A stretch of DNA of 64,000 bases from Mycobacterium bohemicum DSM 44277 (GCF_001053185.1 NZ_CSTD01000006.1:1-64000); one strand, 5' to 3'. Shown: positions 17,350 through 25,637, counted from the stretch's first letter. The notes: generated from the sequence alone by a model not told the origin. Translations and numbers: made by a program.

Positions 17350-18933
17350 ATGTCGGTCGCCGTGACCGCCCCGCAATCGACGGGTTTGCGACAGCACCCC
17401 CCGCCCACCCACCGCGGGCTTCGGAGCAACCCCTGGTGGACGCTGGCCGCCGCCTGCATCGGCGTGATCATGGTCGGTCTGGACGCGTCGGTCGTGGCCA
17501 TCGCCAATCCGCGGATCGCCGTCGACCTGCACGCGTCGCTGTCGGACCTGCAATGGATCACCGACGCGTACATGCTGGCGCTGGCGTCGCTGCTCATCTT
17601 CGGCGGGAAGCTCGCCGACCGGTTCGGTCGGCGCCTGGCGTTCTTCGTCGGCGTCATCGGGTTCGCGGTCACGTCCGTCGGCATCGGCCTGGTCGGGACC
17701 GTGGGCGGCGTCATCGGGCTGCGCGCGTTGCAGGGCGTGTTCGGGGCGCTGCTGATGCCGAGCACGCTGGCGCTGGTCCGCGCCGCCTTTCCGCGCGAGA
17801 AGCTCAACGCCGCCATCGGGATCTGGGGCGGCGCGTCGGGCGTGTCGATCGCGGCGGGGCCGATCGTCGGCGGGCTGCTCGTCGAGCACGTCAACTGGCA
17901 ATCGGTGTTCTACATCAACGCCCCGATCGCGGCCCTGGCCCTGCTGGTCGGCGGGTTCGCCGTCGCCGAGAGCCGCAGCGGGGGCGGCCGAAGCCTCGAC
18001 GTCCCGGGAACCGCGACCCTGTCCGGCGGCTTGTTCCTGGTCGTCTTCGGCCTGATCAAGGCGCAGACCTGGGGCTGGCTGGCGGGCCGCACGCTCGGGC
18101 TGCTGCTGGCCGGCCTGGCGGCGGTGGCGGTGTTCGTGCTCATCGAGCTGCGCGCGGCCGAGCCGCTGCTGCCGATGCGACTGTTCGCCAACCGGCCGCT
18201 GTCGATCGGCACCGCGGTGGTGGTGATCGACTTCTTCGCGCTGTTCGGCGCGGTGTTCTTCCTGTCGCTGTACCTGCAGAACGTCCTGGGTTTCAGCCCG
18301 GTCGAGACCGGTGTGCGCACGCTGCCGCTGAGCCTGACGCTGATGGTCACCGCCCCGCTCAGCGGATTGTTGACCGAGAGGTTCGGGCCGCGGCCGTCGA
18401 TGGTCCTGGGCCTGGCCGCCGTCGCGCTCGCGCTGTTCTCGCTGGCCTTCCTGCGCACCGACTCGGGCTACGGGGCGCTCTGGCCGGGATTCGTGTTGCT
18501 GGGCGCGGGCATCGGGCTGGTCCTGACCGCCAGTTCGGACGCCATCATGGGCAATGCCGGCGACGACGACGCCGGGGTGGCCGGTGGGTTGCAGAGCACG
18601 GCCATCCAGCTGGGCGGCGTGCTCGGCACGACCATCCTGGGGTCGGTGCTGTCCAGCCGTGTCGGTTCGGTGCTGGTCGATGAGTTGACCGGCGCGGGGA
18701 TCCCGCGCCCGGTGGCCGCGAAGCTCAGCGGCACCAAAGAGCTTGTGGCCCAGGGCTTCAGCCCCACTCCCCCGGGGACGCCGGCGCCGATCGCGCACGC
18801 CGTCGCGCACGGCAGCCACGAGGCGTTCATGGTCGGGCTGCACGCCTCGATGGGCGTCGCCGCCGCCGCAGCCGCCGTCGGGGCGGTGCTGGCGGTGTTC
18901 GCCGGACGCGACAACGGCACCGGCACGTCCTAG
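17350..18933 (+). CDS. MFS drug efflux transporter, DHA2 (14-TM, EmrB/QacA) family
   Basis: This 527-residue membrane protein has about 14 hydrophobic segments. The first helix carries CIGVIMVGLDASVVAIANPRIA, with the motif D1 aspartate. The loop after helix 2 has motif A, GGKLADRFGRRLAF, and helix 5 has IWGGASGVSIAAGPIVGGLLV (motif C). These are diagnostic of proton-coupled DHA2 multidrug exporters of the plasma membrane. The substrate is unknown. The ATG at 17350 is preceded by GGAG; codons back to 17293 are open but lie over the promoter. It is divergent from its probable TetR repressor and convergent with the next TetR gene, with 5 bases between the stops. Confidence 0.9.
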   Translation: MSVAVTAPQSTGLRQHPPPTHRGLRSNPWWTLAAACIGVIMVGLDASVVAIANPRIAVDLHASLSDLQWITDAYMLALASLLIFGGKLADRFGRRLAFFVGVIGFAVTSVGIGLVGTVGGVIGLRALQGVFGALLMPSTLALVRAAFPREKLNAAIGIWGGASGVSIAAGPIVGGLLVEHVNWQSVFYINAPIAALALLVGGFAVAESRSGGGRSLDVPGTATLSGGLFLVVFGLIKAQTWGWLAGRTLGLLLAGLAAVAVFVLIELRAAEPLLPMRLFANRPLSIGTAVVVIDFFALFGAVFFLSLYLQNVLGFSPVETGVRTLPLSLTLMVTAPLSGLLTERFGPRPSMVLGLAAVALALFSLAFLRTDSGYGALWPGFVLLGAGIGLVLTASSDAIMGNAGDDDAGVAGGLQSTAIQLGGVLGTTILGSVLSSRVGSVLVDELTGAGIPRPVAAKLSGTKELVAQGFSPTPPGTPAPIAHAVAHGSHEAFMVGLHASMGVAAAAAAVGAVLAVFAGRDNGTGTS

Positions 18934-18938
18934 CGGCG

Positions 18939-19679
18939 TCAGCCGGCCGCGGAGTTGAGCGGAACCGCGCTGTGGATCGGCTGGTCGGGATCCATCGCGA
19001 TGCCGAGCGCCTCGGCGGTGCCGACGATGACGCCCATCATGATCGTGGTCAGGTGCGCGACGAACCGCTCGCGCGGCATGCGGCGCGGGCTGTCGGGATC
19101 GGGGCCCAGCCACCACTCGGTGGCCGACGCCGCCGACCCGAACGCCGCATGCCCCGCGAGTTCGAAGGCGGCGTGGTCGAGCTCCATCTCCCGCAGCTCG
19201 TTGTCGAACATGTCGGCCATCGCCAGCGTGATGCCGCGGCCCTCGTTGAGGATCTGAACGGTCGACTGCGGGGTGGCCGACGAGCGGCTCTGGATGAAGA
19301 CCCGCAGCACGTTGGGGTGCTGGTCGACCAGGGTGACGTACTCGTCGACGCTGCGCCGGACGATCTCACGGGCCGAGTCGTTCTTGAGGTCGATCGACTG
19401 GAAGATCGCCGCCCAGAACATGTCGCGCAACCGTTCGCCGATCGCCTGGAACAGGTCGGACTTGTCCTGGAAGTGGCGGTAGATCTTGGGCTTGGCGGTG
19501 CCGGCCTCCTCGGCGATCTCGCGCACGCTCAACTCGGGTCCGAGCCGGTCGATGGCGCGGAACGCCGCGTCGACGATGTCGCCGCGGACCTTCTTGCGGT
19601 GTTCGCGCCAGCGCTCGCTGCGCGCGTCCACCTTCACCCCGGGCTTGACGCCGGGCTGGGGCAAGGAAGGTCGAGGCAT
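18939..19679 (-). CDS. TetR-family transcriptional regulator (Rv3050c-like)
   Basis: This 246-residue regulator has an N-terminal Arg/Lys-rich arm and the HTH SVREIAEEAGTAKPKIYRHFQDKSDLFQAIGERL at residues about 46-79. The ligand domain is long and acidic. The ATG at 19679 (MPRPSLPQPG) gives 246 residues, the length I recall for Rv3050c; the frame is open to 19700 with weaker starts. It sits next to nrdE on the same strand but downstream of it by 134 bases, with a palindromic repeat in between. Its targets are unknown. Confidence 0.85.
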   Translation of the reverse strand: MPRPSLPQPGVKPGVKVDARSERWREHRKKVRGDIVDAAFRAIDRLGPELSVREIAEEAGTAKPKIYRHFQDKSDLFQAIGERLRDMFWAAIFQSIDLKNDSAREIVRRSVDEYVTLVDQHPNVLRVFIQSRSSATPQSTVQILNEGRGITLAMADMFDNELREMELDHAAFELAGHAAFGSAASATEWWLGPDPDSPRRMPRERFVAHLTTIMMGVIVGTAEALGIAMDPDQPIHSAVPLNSAAG

Positions 19680-19749
19680 TCTGACCACGTCAAGCACCAT
19701 ACCGCGTAGCGCCGCTGACCTGGGCAGACCGGCCGGCCGAGCACCCGCC

Positions 19750-19806
19750 GAGTGTGCCTCTCACGCCGCGACACGCCGCGAAGCCGTCGCGAGATTCGCT
19801 CGCGCG
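19750..19806. repeat. Intergenic palindromic repeat, family 2 copy A
   Basis: The stretch starting GAGTGTGCCTCTCACGCCGC and ending AGATTCGCTCGCG matches, at 25 of 29 positions in its left part and again at its right end, the element at 38413-38469. The right arm here (TTCGCTCG) has diverged from the perfect partner seen in the other copy. It lies between the nrdE stop and the Rv3050c-like regulator. Confidence 0.6.
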
Positions 19807-19813
19807 GGGGCTG

Positions 19814-21979
19814 TCAGAGCATGCAGGAGACGCAGCCCTCGACCTCGGTGCCCTCGAGTGCCAGCTGGCGCAGCCGGATGTAGTACAGCGTCTTGATTCC
19901 CTTGCGCCAGGCGTAGATCTGCGCCTTGTTCACGTCGCGGGTGGTGGCGGTGTCCTTGAAGAACAGCGTCAGGCTCAACCCCTGGTCCACGTGCTGGGTG
20001 GCCGCGGCGTAGGTGTCGATGATCTTCTCGTAGCCGATCTCGTAGGCGTCCTGGTAGTACTCCAGGTTCTCGTTGGTCATGTAGGGCGCCGGGTAGTAGA
20101 CCCGGCCGATCTTGCCCTCCTTGCGGATCTCGACCTTGGACACGATCGGGTGGATCGACGACGTCGAGTGGTTGATGTAGGAGATCGACCCGGTCGGCGG
20201 GACCGCCTGCAGGTTCTGGTTGTAGATGCCGTGCGTCTGCACCGACTCCTTGAGCCGTTGCCAGTCGTCCTGGGTGGGGATGCGGATCCCGGCGTCGGCG
20301 AAGATCTGGCGCACCTTCTCGGTCGTTGGCTCCCACGCCTGCTCGGTGTACTTGTCGAAGAACTCCCCCGAGGCGTACTTGGACTTCTCGAAGCCCTTGA
20401 AGCGCGCACCGCGTTCGATGGCGATCCGGTTCGACGCCCGCAGGGCGTGATAGAGCACCGTGTAGAAGTAGATGTTGGTGAAGTCCACGCCCTCTTCCGA
20501 GCCGTAGAAGATGTGCTCGCGGGCCAGGTACCCGTGCAGGTTCATCTGCCCGAGCCCGATCGCGTGAGATTCGTTGTTGCCCTTCTCGATCGAGGGCACC
20601 GAGGTGATGTGCGTCTGGTCGCTGACGGCGGTCAGACCCCGGATGGCCACCTCGATCGTCTGGGCGAAGTCCGGCGAGTCCATCGTCTTGGCGATGTTCA
20701 GCGACCCCAGGTTGCACGAAATGTCCTTACCCACTTCGGCGTACGACAGGTCCTCGTTGAACAGCGACGGCGTGGACACCTGCAGGATCTCCGAGCACAG
20801 GTTCGAGTGGGTGATCTTGCCGTCGATCGGGTTGGCCCGGTTCACGGTGTCCTCGTACATGATGTACGGGTATCCGGACTCGAACTGCAGCTCGGCCAGC
20901 GTCTGGAAGAACTCGCGCGCCTTGATCTTGGTCTTGCGGATACGCGCGTCGTCGACCATCTCGTAGTACTTCTCCGTCACCGAGATGTCGGCGAAAGGCA
21001 GGCCGTAGACGCGTTCCACGTCGTAGGGCGAGAACAGGTACATGTCCTCGTTCTTCTTGGCCAGCTCGAAGGTGATGTCGGGGATCACGACGCCGAGGCT
21101 CAGCGTCTTGATGCGGATCTTCTCGTCGGCGTTCTCCCGCTTGGTGTCCAGGAAGCGGTAGATGTCGGGGTGGTGGGCGTGCAGGTACACCGCGCCGGCG
21201 CCCTGCCGCGCGCCCAGCTGGTTGGCGTAGGAGAACGAGTCCTCCAGCAGCTTCATGATCGGGATGACGCCCGAGGACTGGTTCTCGATGTTCTTGATCG
21301 GGGCGCCATGCTCGCGAATGTTGCTCAGCAGCAACGCGACTCCGCCGCCGCGTTTGGACAGCTGCAGCGCGGAGTTGATCGATCGCCCGATCGACTCCAT
21401 GTTGTCCTCGATGCGCAGCAAAAAGCAGCTCACCGGTTCGCCCCGCTGCTTCTTGCCCGAGTTCAGGAACGTGGGAGTGGCCGGCTGGAAGCGACCGTCG
21501 ATGATCTCGTCGACCAGCTTCTCGGCGAGCCCGGTGTCACCGGCCGCCAGCGTCAGCGCGACCATGCACACCCGGTCCTCGAACCGCTCCAGATAGCGCT
21601 TGCCGTCGAAGGTCTTCAGCGTGTAGGAGGTGTAGTACTTGAACGCGCCGAGGAACGTCGGGAACCGGAACTTCTTGGCGTAGGCGCGGTCCAGCAGCGA
21701 CTTGACGAAGTTGCGCGAGTACTGGTCCAAAACCTCGCGCTCGTAATAGTTTTCGCGGATCAGGTAGTCGAGCTTCTCGTCCTGGTTGTGGAAGAAGACG
21801 GTGTTCTGATTGACGTGCTGCAAGAAGTACTCGCGCGCCGCGAGCACGTCCTTGTCGAACTGAATCTTGCCGTCGGCGTCATACAGATTCAGCATGGCGT
21901 TGAGAGCGTGGTAGTCCGTCTCCCCCGGCAGCGCGTGAGCGCCGGACGTTACAGGCTCTGCAGCGACGGTTGGTGGCAC
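19814..21979 (-). CDS. nrdE: Class Ib ribonucleoside-diphosphate reductase large subunit NrdE
   Basis: This 721-residue catalytic subunit shows PATPTFLNSGKKQRGEPVSCFLL (one of the redox-active cysteines), NLCSEILQVSTPS with the active-site Cys and Glu region, and the C-terminal swinging-arm cysteines in GCVSCML. It reduces ribonucleoside diphosphates with the NrdF2 radical, re-reduced by NrdH. The start is GTG at 21979, and it overlaps the nrdI coding end by 31 bases, so nrdI and nrdE are tightly coupled. The short acidic N-terminus (MPPTVAAEPVTSGAH) is family typical. It is transcribed with nrdH and nrdI from a promoter near 23.1 kb. Ortholog of Rv3051c by recall. Confidence 0.97.
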   Translation of the reverse strand: MPPTVAAEPVTSGAHALPGETDYHALNAMLNLYDADGKIQFDKDVLAAREYFLQHVNQNTVFFHNQDEKLDYLIRENYYEREVLDQYSRNFVKSLLDRAYAKKFRFPTFLGAFKYYTSYTLKTFDGKRYLERFEDRVCMVALTLAAGDTGLAEKLVDEIIDGRFQPATPTFLNSGKKQRGEPVSCFLLRIEDNMESIGRSINSALQLSKRGGGVALLLSNIREHGAPIKNIENQSSGVIPIMKLLEDSFSYANQLGARQGAGAVYLHAHHPDIYRFLDTKRENADEKIRIKTLSLGVVIPDITFELAKKNEDMYLFSPYDVERVYGLPFADISVTEKYYEMVDDARIRKTKIKAREFFQTLAELQFESGYPYIMYEDTVNRANPIDGKITHSNLCSEILQVSTPSLFNEDLSYAEVGKDISCNLGSLNIAKTMDSPDFAQTIEVAIRGLTAVSDQTHITSVPSIEKGNNESHAIGLGQMNLHGYLAREHIFYGSEEGVDFTNIYFYTVLYHALRASNRIAIERGARFKGFEKSKYASGEFFDKYTEQAWEPTTEKVRQIFADAGIRIPTQDDWQRLKESVQTHGIYNQNLQAVPPTGSISYINHSTSSIHPIVSKVEIRKEGKIGRVYYPAPYMTNENLEYYQDAYEIGYEKIIDTYAAATQHVDQGLSLTLFFKDTATTRDVNKAQIYAWRKGIKTLYYIRLRQLALEGTEVEGCVSCML

Positions 21980-22629
21980 GTCTGTTCCTTCCAGAAGTCA
22001 GCAAGCCCGGCGCGGACGGTTTCGACGTCGTCCGGGGTTCCCATCAGTTCGAAGCGATAAAGGTATGGAACGCCGCATTTGCGGGAGATGACGTCGCCCG
22101 CGTAGGCGAATTCGGGGCCGAAGTTGTTGTTCCCGGCGGCGATGACGCCACGGATCAACGACCGGTTGTTTTCGTCATTCAAGAAGGCGACGACCTGCTT
22201 GGGGACGTAGCCGCCGGCGTTGAGGTCCGGGGTGGCCCGGCCACCGCCATAGGTGGGCAGGATCAGCACGTACGGCTGGTCAACCTCGATGCGGCCGTGC
22301 AGCGGTATCCGCGTGGCGGGAAGACCCAGCTTCTGCACGAAGCGGTGGGTGTTCTCCGACACGCTGGAGAAGTAGACCAGTGGCGATCGCAAGCGCGGCT
22401 CCGCCGGGCGAAGCGGGTCGCCACTCATCCCAATCAGTGGCGATCGCAAGCGCGGCTCCGCCGGGCGAAGCGGGTCGCCACTCATCCCAATCAGTGGCGA
22501 TCGCAAGCGCGGCTCCGCCGGGCGAAGCGGGTCGCCACTCATCCCAATCAGTGGCGATCGCAAGCGCGGCTCCGCCGGGCGAAGCGGGTCGCCACTCATC
22601 CCAGTCAGGTTGCGCCCACCGATGTTCAT
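21949..22629 (-). CDS. nrdI: Flavodoxin-like NrdI with an in-frame insertion of four 19-residue repeats
   Basis: From residue 86 on, the protein is a normal NrdI: YFSSVSENTHRFVQKLG is the FMN phosphate loop and LPTYGGGRATPD binds the flavin ring. RGVIAAGNNNFG and SRKCGVPYLYRFELMGT follow. NrdI delivers an oxidant to assemble the NrdF dimanganese-tyrosyl cofactor. The open frame is 226 residues against 150 in M. tuberculosis as I recall it; the excess is exactly 76 residues, or four units of (T/I)GMSGDPLRPAEPRLRSPL placed between Leu8 and the first beta strand. The ancestral start at 22629 still has GAGGAG upstream. Each repeat also brings an ATG, so internal initiation (for example at 22428) could give a nearly normal protein. 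It overlaps nrdE by 31 bases. Confidence 0.93.
   Translation of the reverse strand: MNIGGRNLTGMSGDPLRPAEPRLRSPLIGMSGDPLRPAEPRLRSPLIGMSGDPLRPAEPRLRSPLIGMSGDPLRPAEPRLRSPLVYFSSVSENTHRFVQKLGLPATRIPLHGRIEVDQPYVLILPTYGGGRATPDLNAGGYVPKQVVAFLNDENNRSLIRGVIAAGNNNFGPEFAYAGDVISRKCGVPYLYRFELMGTPDDVETVRAGLADFWKEQTCHQPSLQSL
22381..22608. repeat. Four tandem 57-bp hairpin repeats inside nrdI
   Basis: Units at 22381-22437, 22438-22494, 22495-22551 and 22552-22608 are essentially identical; the last differs by one base near its end. Each unit contains AGTGGCGA and its exact inverse TCGCCACT about 46 bp apart, so each forms a hairpin. On the + strand a unit reads VAIASAAPPGEAGRHSSQS, close to the 57-bp repeat known in M. 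tuberculosis leuA (VTIASPAQPGEAGRHASDP). The length, a multiple of three, keeps the nrdI frame open. Confidence 0.95.
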
Positions 22630-22660
22630 GGGACCGCAACTCCTCGCTCTGTCGTCCGCC

Positions 22661-22900
22661 TCAGGCGCTCAGCGCCGACCCGGCGAGCGCCTTGATGCGG
22701 TCCGGCCGGAAGCCCGACCAGTGGTCATTGCCGGCCACCACGACCGGCGCCTGCAGGTAGCCGAGCGCCATCACGTAGTCCCGCGCCTCGGAGTCCAGCG
22801 TGATGTCCACGGTCGCGTAGGGGATGCCCTGCTTGTCCAGAGCCTTGTAGGTGGCGTTGCACTGGACGCAGGCCGGCTTGGTGTACACGGTGATGCTCAT
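22661..22900 (-). CDS. nrdH: NrdH glutaredoxin-like redoxin
   Basis: This 79-residue protein has the redox motif CVQC in VYTKPACVQCNATYKALDKQGI, and the C-terminal DHWSGFRPDRIKAL typical of NrdH, which has a glutaredoxin fold but takes electrons from thioredoxin reductase. It reduces the NrdE active-site disulfide. It is the first gene of nrdH-nrdI-nrdE; the gap to nrdI is 31 bases. The ATG at 22900 (MSITVYTKP) has AAAGGAGCGG about 7 bases upstream. Ortholog of Rv3053c by recall. Confidence 0.96.
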   Translation of the reverse strand: MSITVYTKPACVQCNATYKALDKQGIPYATVDITLDSEARDYVMALGYLQAPVVVAGNDHWSGFRPDRIKALAGSALSA

Positions 22901-23333
22901 CGAATGCCGCTCCTTTGCGGAAAGTGGGACGTACGGACTGGCAACTAGCTGGATACTGCGTCTTCGCGATGTTCAGCGGTCCGGTAAGCCCCCGGATTCC
23001 CGTCGTGCGGCTGCCGGCCCGAAGGACCTGGCGACACCGACTCGGGGAGATTTCACCAGGCCGTCGTGGCTTGACGAAGGGGGGGCCTGCCGGTGCTCGA
23101 AACACTACACCTAGTGGCTGACAAGATCGGCAGATACAACATGTTCGGAATAACAATTTTGAAACTCCCTGGTCGCGCGCCGTGTCTCGAGGACTTTCCG
23201 ACACCCGCCCCGGCGTGTCGCAGGTCACAACCAGCCGGAGGGGCGCCAACGCCCATCGGTATAGCACCGGGCACCGACAAGTCCGCAAGCGGACGCCGCG
23301 ACGCCGGCCGCCAGCAAAGGCCCCGGCGCAGGG
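22901..23333. other. 433-bp intergenic region upstream of nrdHIE
   Basis: No open frame here reads as a protein. The region should hold the nrdHIE promoter and leader on the minus strand. It contains the NrdR-like box and, at 23199-23220, a stem CGACAC/GTGTCG with a GC-rich loop that could end the upstream flavin reductase transcript. An AT-rich island around 23130-23165, unusual for this DNA, is the likely promoter site. Confidence 0.5.
23102..23117. promoter_or_regulatory. Candidate NrdR box in the nrdHIE promoter region
   Basis: ACACTACACCTAGTGG contains CACTA-N4-TAGTG, a 5-bp inverted repeat matching most positions of the NrdR box. It is about 200 bases upstream of nrdH, in the only long gap before the operon. 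A weaker palindrome with centre AACATGTT lies about 32 bases further out (23138-23145), the three-helical-turn spacing usual for paired NrdR boxes. The second box is uncertain. Confidence 0.5.
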
Positions 23334-23903
23334 TCAGCTCACCTCGGCGGCCAGCTTGCCCACCACGTCGCGAACGTTCTGCACGAGCTCGTCGTGCTCG
23401 GCGGGCGCCTTGCCCTCCAGCGAGGCGAAGGGCAGCGAGAGCTTCAGCTCCTCGACCACCCGGGCGCCGGCGATGCCGAACGACTTGCGGGTCTCGTCGT
23501 GCGCCCAGACCCCGCCGTAGCGGCCGAATCCTCCCCCGATGACCGCCAGCGGCTTGCCCTTGAGCGCACCATGACCGAACGGGCGGGACAGCCAGTCGAT
23601 CGCGTTCTTGATCACCGCCGGGATGCTGCCGTTGTATTCGGGCGTCACAACCAGAGCCGCGTCTGCCGCGGCCGCCGCCGCCCGCAGGGCGGTGACCGGA
23701 GCAGGCTCCGGGACGTCGCCGCCCATGGCGGGGTCGAGATCCTCGTTGTAGAACGGCACCTCGCCCAACCCCTCGAAAACCTCCACCGTGACCCCGGCCG
23801 GGGCGACCGCCGCGGCCAATTCGGCGATCTGCCGGTTGATCGACGCGGCCCGCAGGCTCCCTACTAACGCCAAGATCGTGACGGCGGCCTTGTCCTCTGA
23901 CAT
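23334..23903 (-). CDS. NADPH-dependent FMN reductase-like protein (Rv3054c-like)
   Basis: This 189-residue flavodoxin-like protein has the FMN phosphate loop LVGSLRAASINRQIAELAA near residue 15. Its isoalloxazine site motif TPEYNGSIPAVIKNAIDWLSRP is the hallmark of the FMN_red (azoreductase/chromate reductase-like) family. It should use NAD(P)H to reduce FMN, quinones or azo compounds in the cytoplasm. The ATG at 23903 follows GAAGGGG; the long open frame beyond it is a high-GC artefact. It is divergent from a TetR gene with an 88-bp gap, and that TetR protein is a plausible regulator. Ortholog of Rv3054c by recall. Confidence 0.9.
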   Translation of the reverse strand: MSEDKAAVTILALVGSLRAASINRQIAELAAAVAPAGVTVEVFEGLGEVPFYNEDLDPAMGGDVPEPAPVTALRAAAAAADAALVVTPEYNGSIPAVIKNAIDWLSRPFGHGALKGKPLAVIGGGFGRYGGVWAHDETRKSFGIAGARVVEELKLSLPFASLEGKAPAEHDELVQNVRDVVGKLAAEVS

Positions 23904-23991
23904 GGTCGATCCCCTTCTCGTTGTCGGTCCTGTCCTGGCACGAACTGGACTAGGGTCCGTTTTTATTCCTGCCGCGGCTAGAGTACGGGTT

Positions 23992-24603
23992 GTGAGCGGA
24001 GCCGAGCGGTCGGGCGACCTGCCGCTGTACCCGCGAGCGGATCGGCCCGAGCGGGGCGACGCGGCACGCAACCGCGCACTCCTGTTGCGGGCGGCGCGCA
24101 AGCTGGTCGCCGAGCGCGGGGCCGACGCGGTGACCATGGACGACGTGGCGGCGGCCGCCGGGGTCGGCAAGGGCACGGTGTTCCGCCGGTTCGGCAGCCG
24201 GGCCGGCCTGATGATGGTGCTGCTCGACGAGGACGAGCGGGTCAGCCAGCAGGCGTTTCTGTTCGGCCCCCCACCGCTCGGCCCGGGGGCTCCGCCGCTG
24301 GACCGGCTGATCGCGTTCGGCCGGGAGCGGGTCTGCTTCGTCCACGCCCACCACGCGCTGCTGTCGGCGGCCAACGGCGATCCGCACAACCGCTACAACG
24401 CCCCGGCCATGGTGCAGCGCACCCACGTGCGGGTGTTGCTGCGGGAGGCGCACAGCACCGGCGACCTCGAGGCCCAGACCCAGGCGCTGGTGGCCCTGCT
24501 CGACGTGGATTACGTCGAGCACCAGCTCAACGAGGGCGGTCACACCCTGCACACCCTGGGCGACGCGTGGGAAAGCGTGGCGCGCAAATTGTGCGGTCGC
24601 TGA
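23992..24603 (+). CDS. TetR-family transcriptional regulator (Rv3055-like)
   Basis: This 203-residue regulator has the HTH MDDVAAAAGVGKGTVFRRFGSRAGLMMVLL at residues about 45-74, and a C-terminal domain of the TetR_C type (LDRLIAFGRERVCFVHAHHALLSAANG). The GTG at 23992 is the best start, giving VSGAERSGDLPLYPRAD; earlier codons overlap the divergent promoter. The stop TGA shares bases with the ATG of dinP (TGATG), so translation of dinP is coupled. Control of the divergent flavin reductase through GGAC-N4-GTCC at 23947-23958 is possible but weakly supported. Confidence 0.86.
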   Translation: MSGAERSGDLPLYPRADRPERGDAARNRALLLRAARKLVAERGADAVTMDDVAAAAGVGKGTVFRRFGSRAGLMMVLLDEDERVSQQAFLFGPPPLGPGAPPLDRLIAFGRERVCFVHAHHALLSAANGDPHNRYNAPAMVQRTHVRVLLREAHSTGDLEAQTQALVALLDVDYVEHQLNEGGHTLHTLGDAWESVARKLCGR

Positions 24604-25637
24604 TGGACCCCGACTGGGTGCTGCACGTCGACCTCGACCAGTTTCTCGCCTCGGTGGAGTTGCGCCGCCATCCCGAACTGGCGGGTCTGCCGGTCATCGT
24701 CGGTGGCAGCGGCAATCCCGCCGAGCCGCGCAAGGTCGTCACCTGCGCGTCGTATGAGGCACGGGAATTCGGGGTGCACGCAGGCATGCCGTTGCGGACC
24801 GCGGCCCGCCGCTGCCCGGACGCGACGTTCCTGCCGTCGGATCCCGCGGCGTACGACGAGGCGTCGGCACAGGTGATGGGATTGCTGCGCGACCTGGGCT
24901 ATCCGGTCGAAGTCTGGGGCTGGGACGAGGCCTATGTCGCGGTGACATCCGAAAACCCGGTCGCGGCGGCGGAACAAATCCGCGCGGTCGTCGAGTCGCA
25001 GACCGGGCTGTCCTGCTCGGTGGGCATTAGCGACAACAAGCAACGCGCCAAGGTGGCCACCGGATTCGCCAAGCCGGCCGGCGTCTTTGCGCTCACCGAC
25101 GCCAACTGGATGGCGCTGATGGCCGACCGTCCGGTCGACGCGCTGTGGGGGGTGGGTCCGAAGACGGCGAAAAAGCTTGCCGCGCTGGACATCACCACCG
25201 TAGGGGAGCTGGCCACCGCCGATGCCGAGCTGTTGACGTCGGCGTTCGGCCCGCGCACCGGCCTGTGGTTGCTGCTGCTCGCCAAGGGCGGCGGCGACAC
25301 CGGCGTCAGCGCCGAGCCCTGGGTCCCGCGCTCGCGCAGCCACGTCGTCACCTTTCCCCGGGACCTGACCGAGCGGGCCGAAATGGATTCCGCGGTAATG
25401 GGATTGGCGCAGCAGGCGCTGGACGAGGTGGTGGCCGCCGGGCGCATCGTCACCCGGGTGGCGGTGACCGTGCGAACCGCGACGTTCTACACGCGCACGA
25501 AAATTCGGAAGCTGGATGCGCCCACCACCGACCGCGACACCATCACCGCCGCGGCCCTGCGGGTGCTGGACCTATTCGACCTCGACCGCCCGGTCCGGCT
25601 GCTCGGGGTGCGCCTCGAGCTGTCCATGCCCGGTTGA
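24603..25637 (+). CDS. dinP: Y-family DNA polymerase IV (DinB2/DinP)
   Basis: This 344-residue protein has the Y-family catalytic residues in HVDLDQFLASVELRRHPELAGLPV and WGWDEAYVAVTS, the helix-hairpin-helix GVGPKTAKKLAALDITTVGELA, and a little-finger domain after residue 235. It performs error-prone or lesion-bypass synthesis. No QLxLF-type clamp-binding motif is seen at the C-terminus, which fits the known lack of one in mycobacterial DinB2. The ATG at 24603 overlaps the stop of the TetR gene. Its 3' end overlaps the convergent SDR gene by 66 bases. Ortholog of Rv3056 by recall. Confidence 0.93.
   Translation: MDPDWVLHVDLDQFLASVELRRHPELAGLPVIVGGSGNPAEPRKVVTCASYEAREFGVHAGMPLRTAARRCPDATFLPSDPAAYDEASAQVMGLLRDLGYPVEVWGWDEAYVAVTSENPVAAAEQIRAVVESQTGLSCSVGISDNKQRAKVATGFAKPAGVFALTDANWMALMADRPVDALWGVGPKTAKKLAALDITTVGELATADAELLTSAFGPRTGLWLLLLAKGGGDTGVSAEPWVPRSRSHVVTFPRDLTERAEMDSAVMGLAQQALDEVVAAGRIVTRVAVTVRTATFYTRTKIRKLDAPTTDRDTITAAALRVLDLFDLDRPVRLLGVRLELSMPG

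Noticed and set aside
22381..22608. Tandem repeats considered as a CRISPR array.
   Set aside because: The units are directly adjacent with no variable spacers, each carries the same hairpin, and they lie in an essential gene frame.
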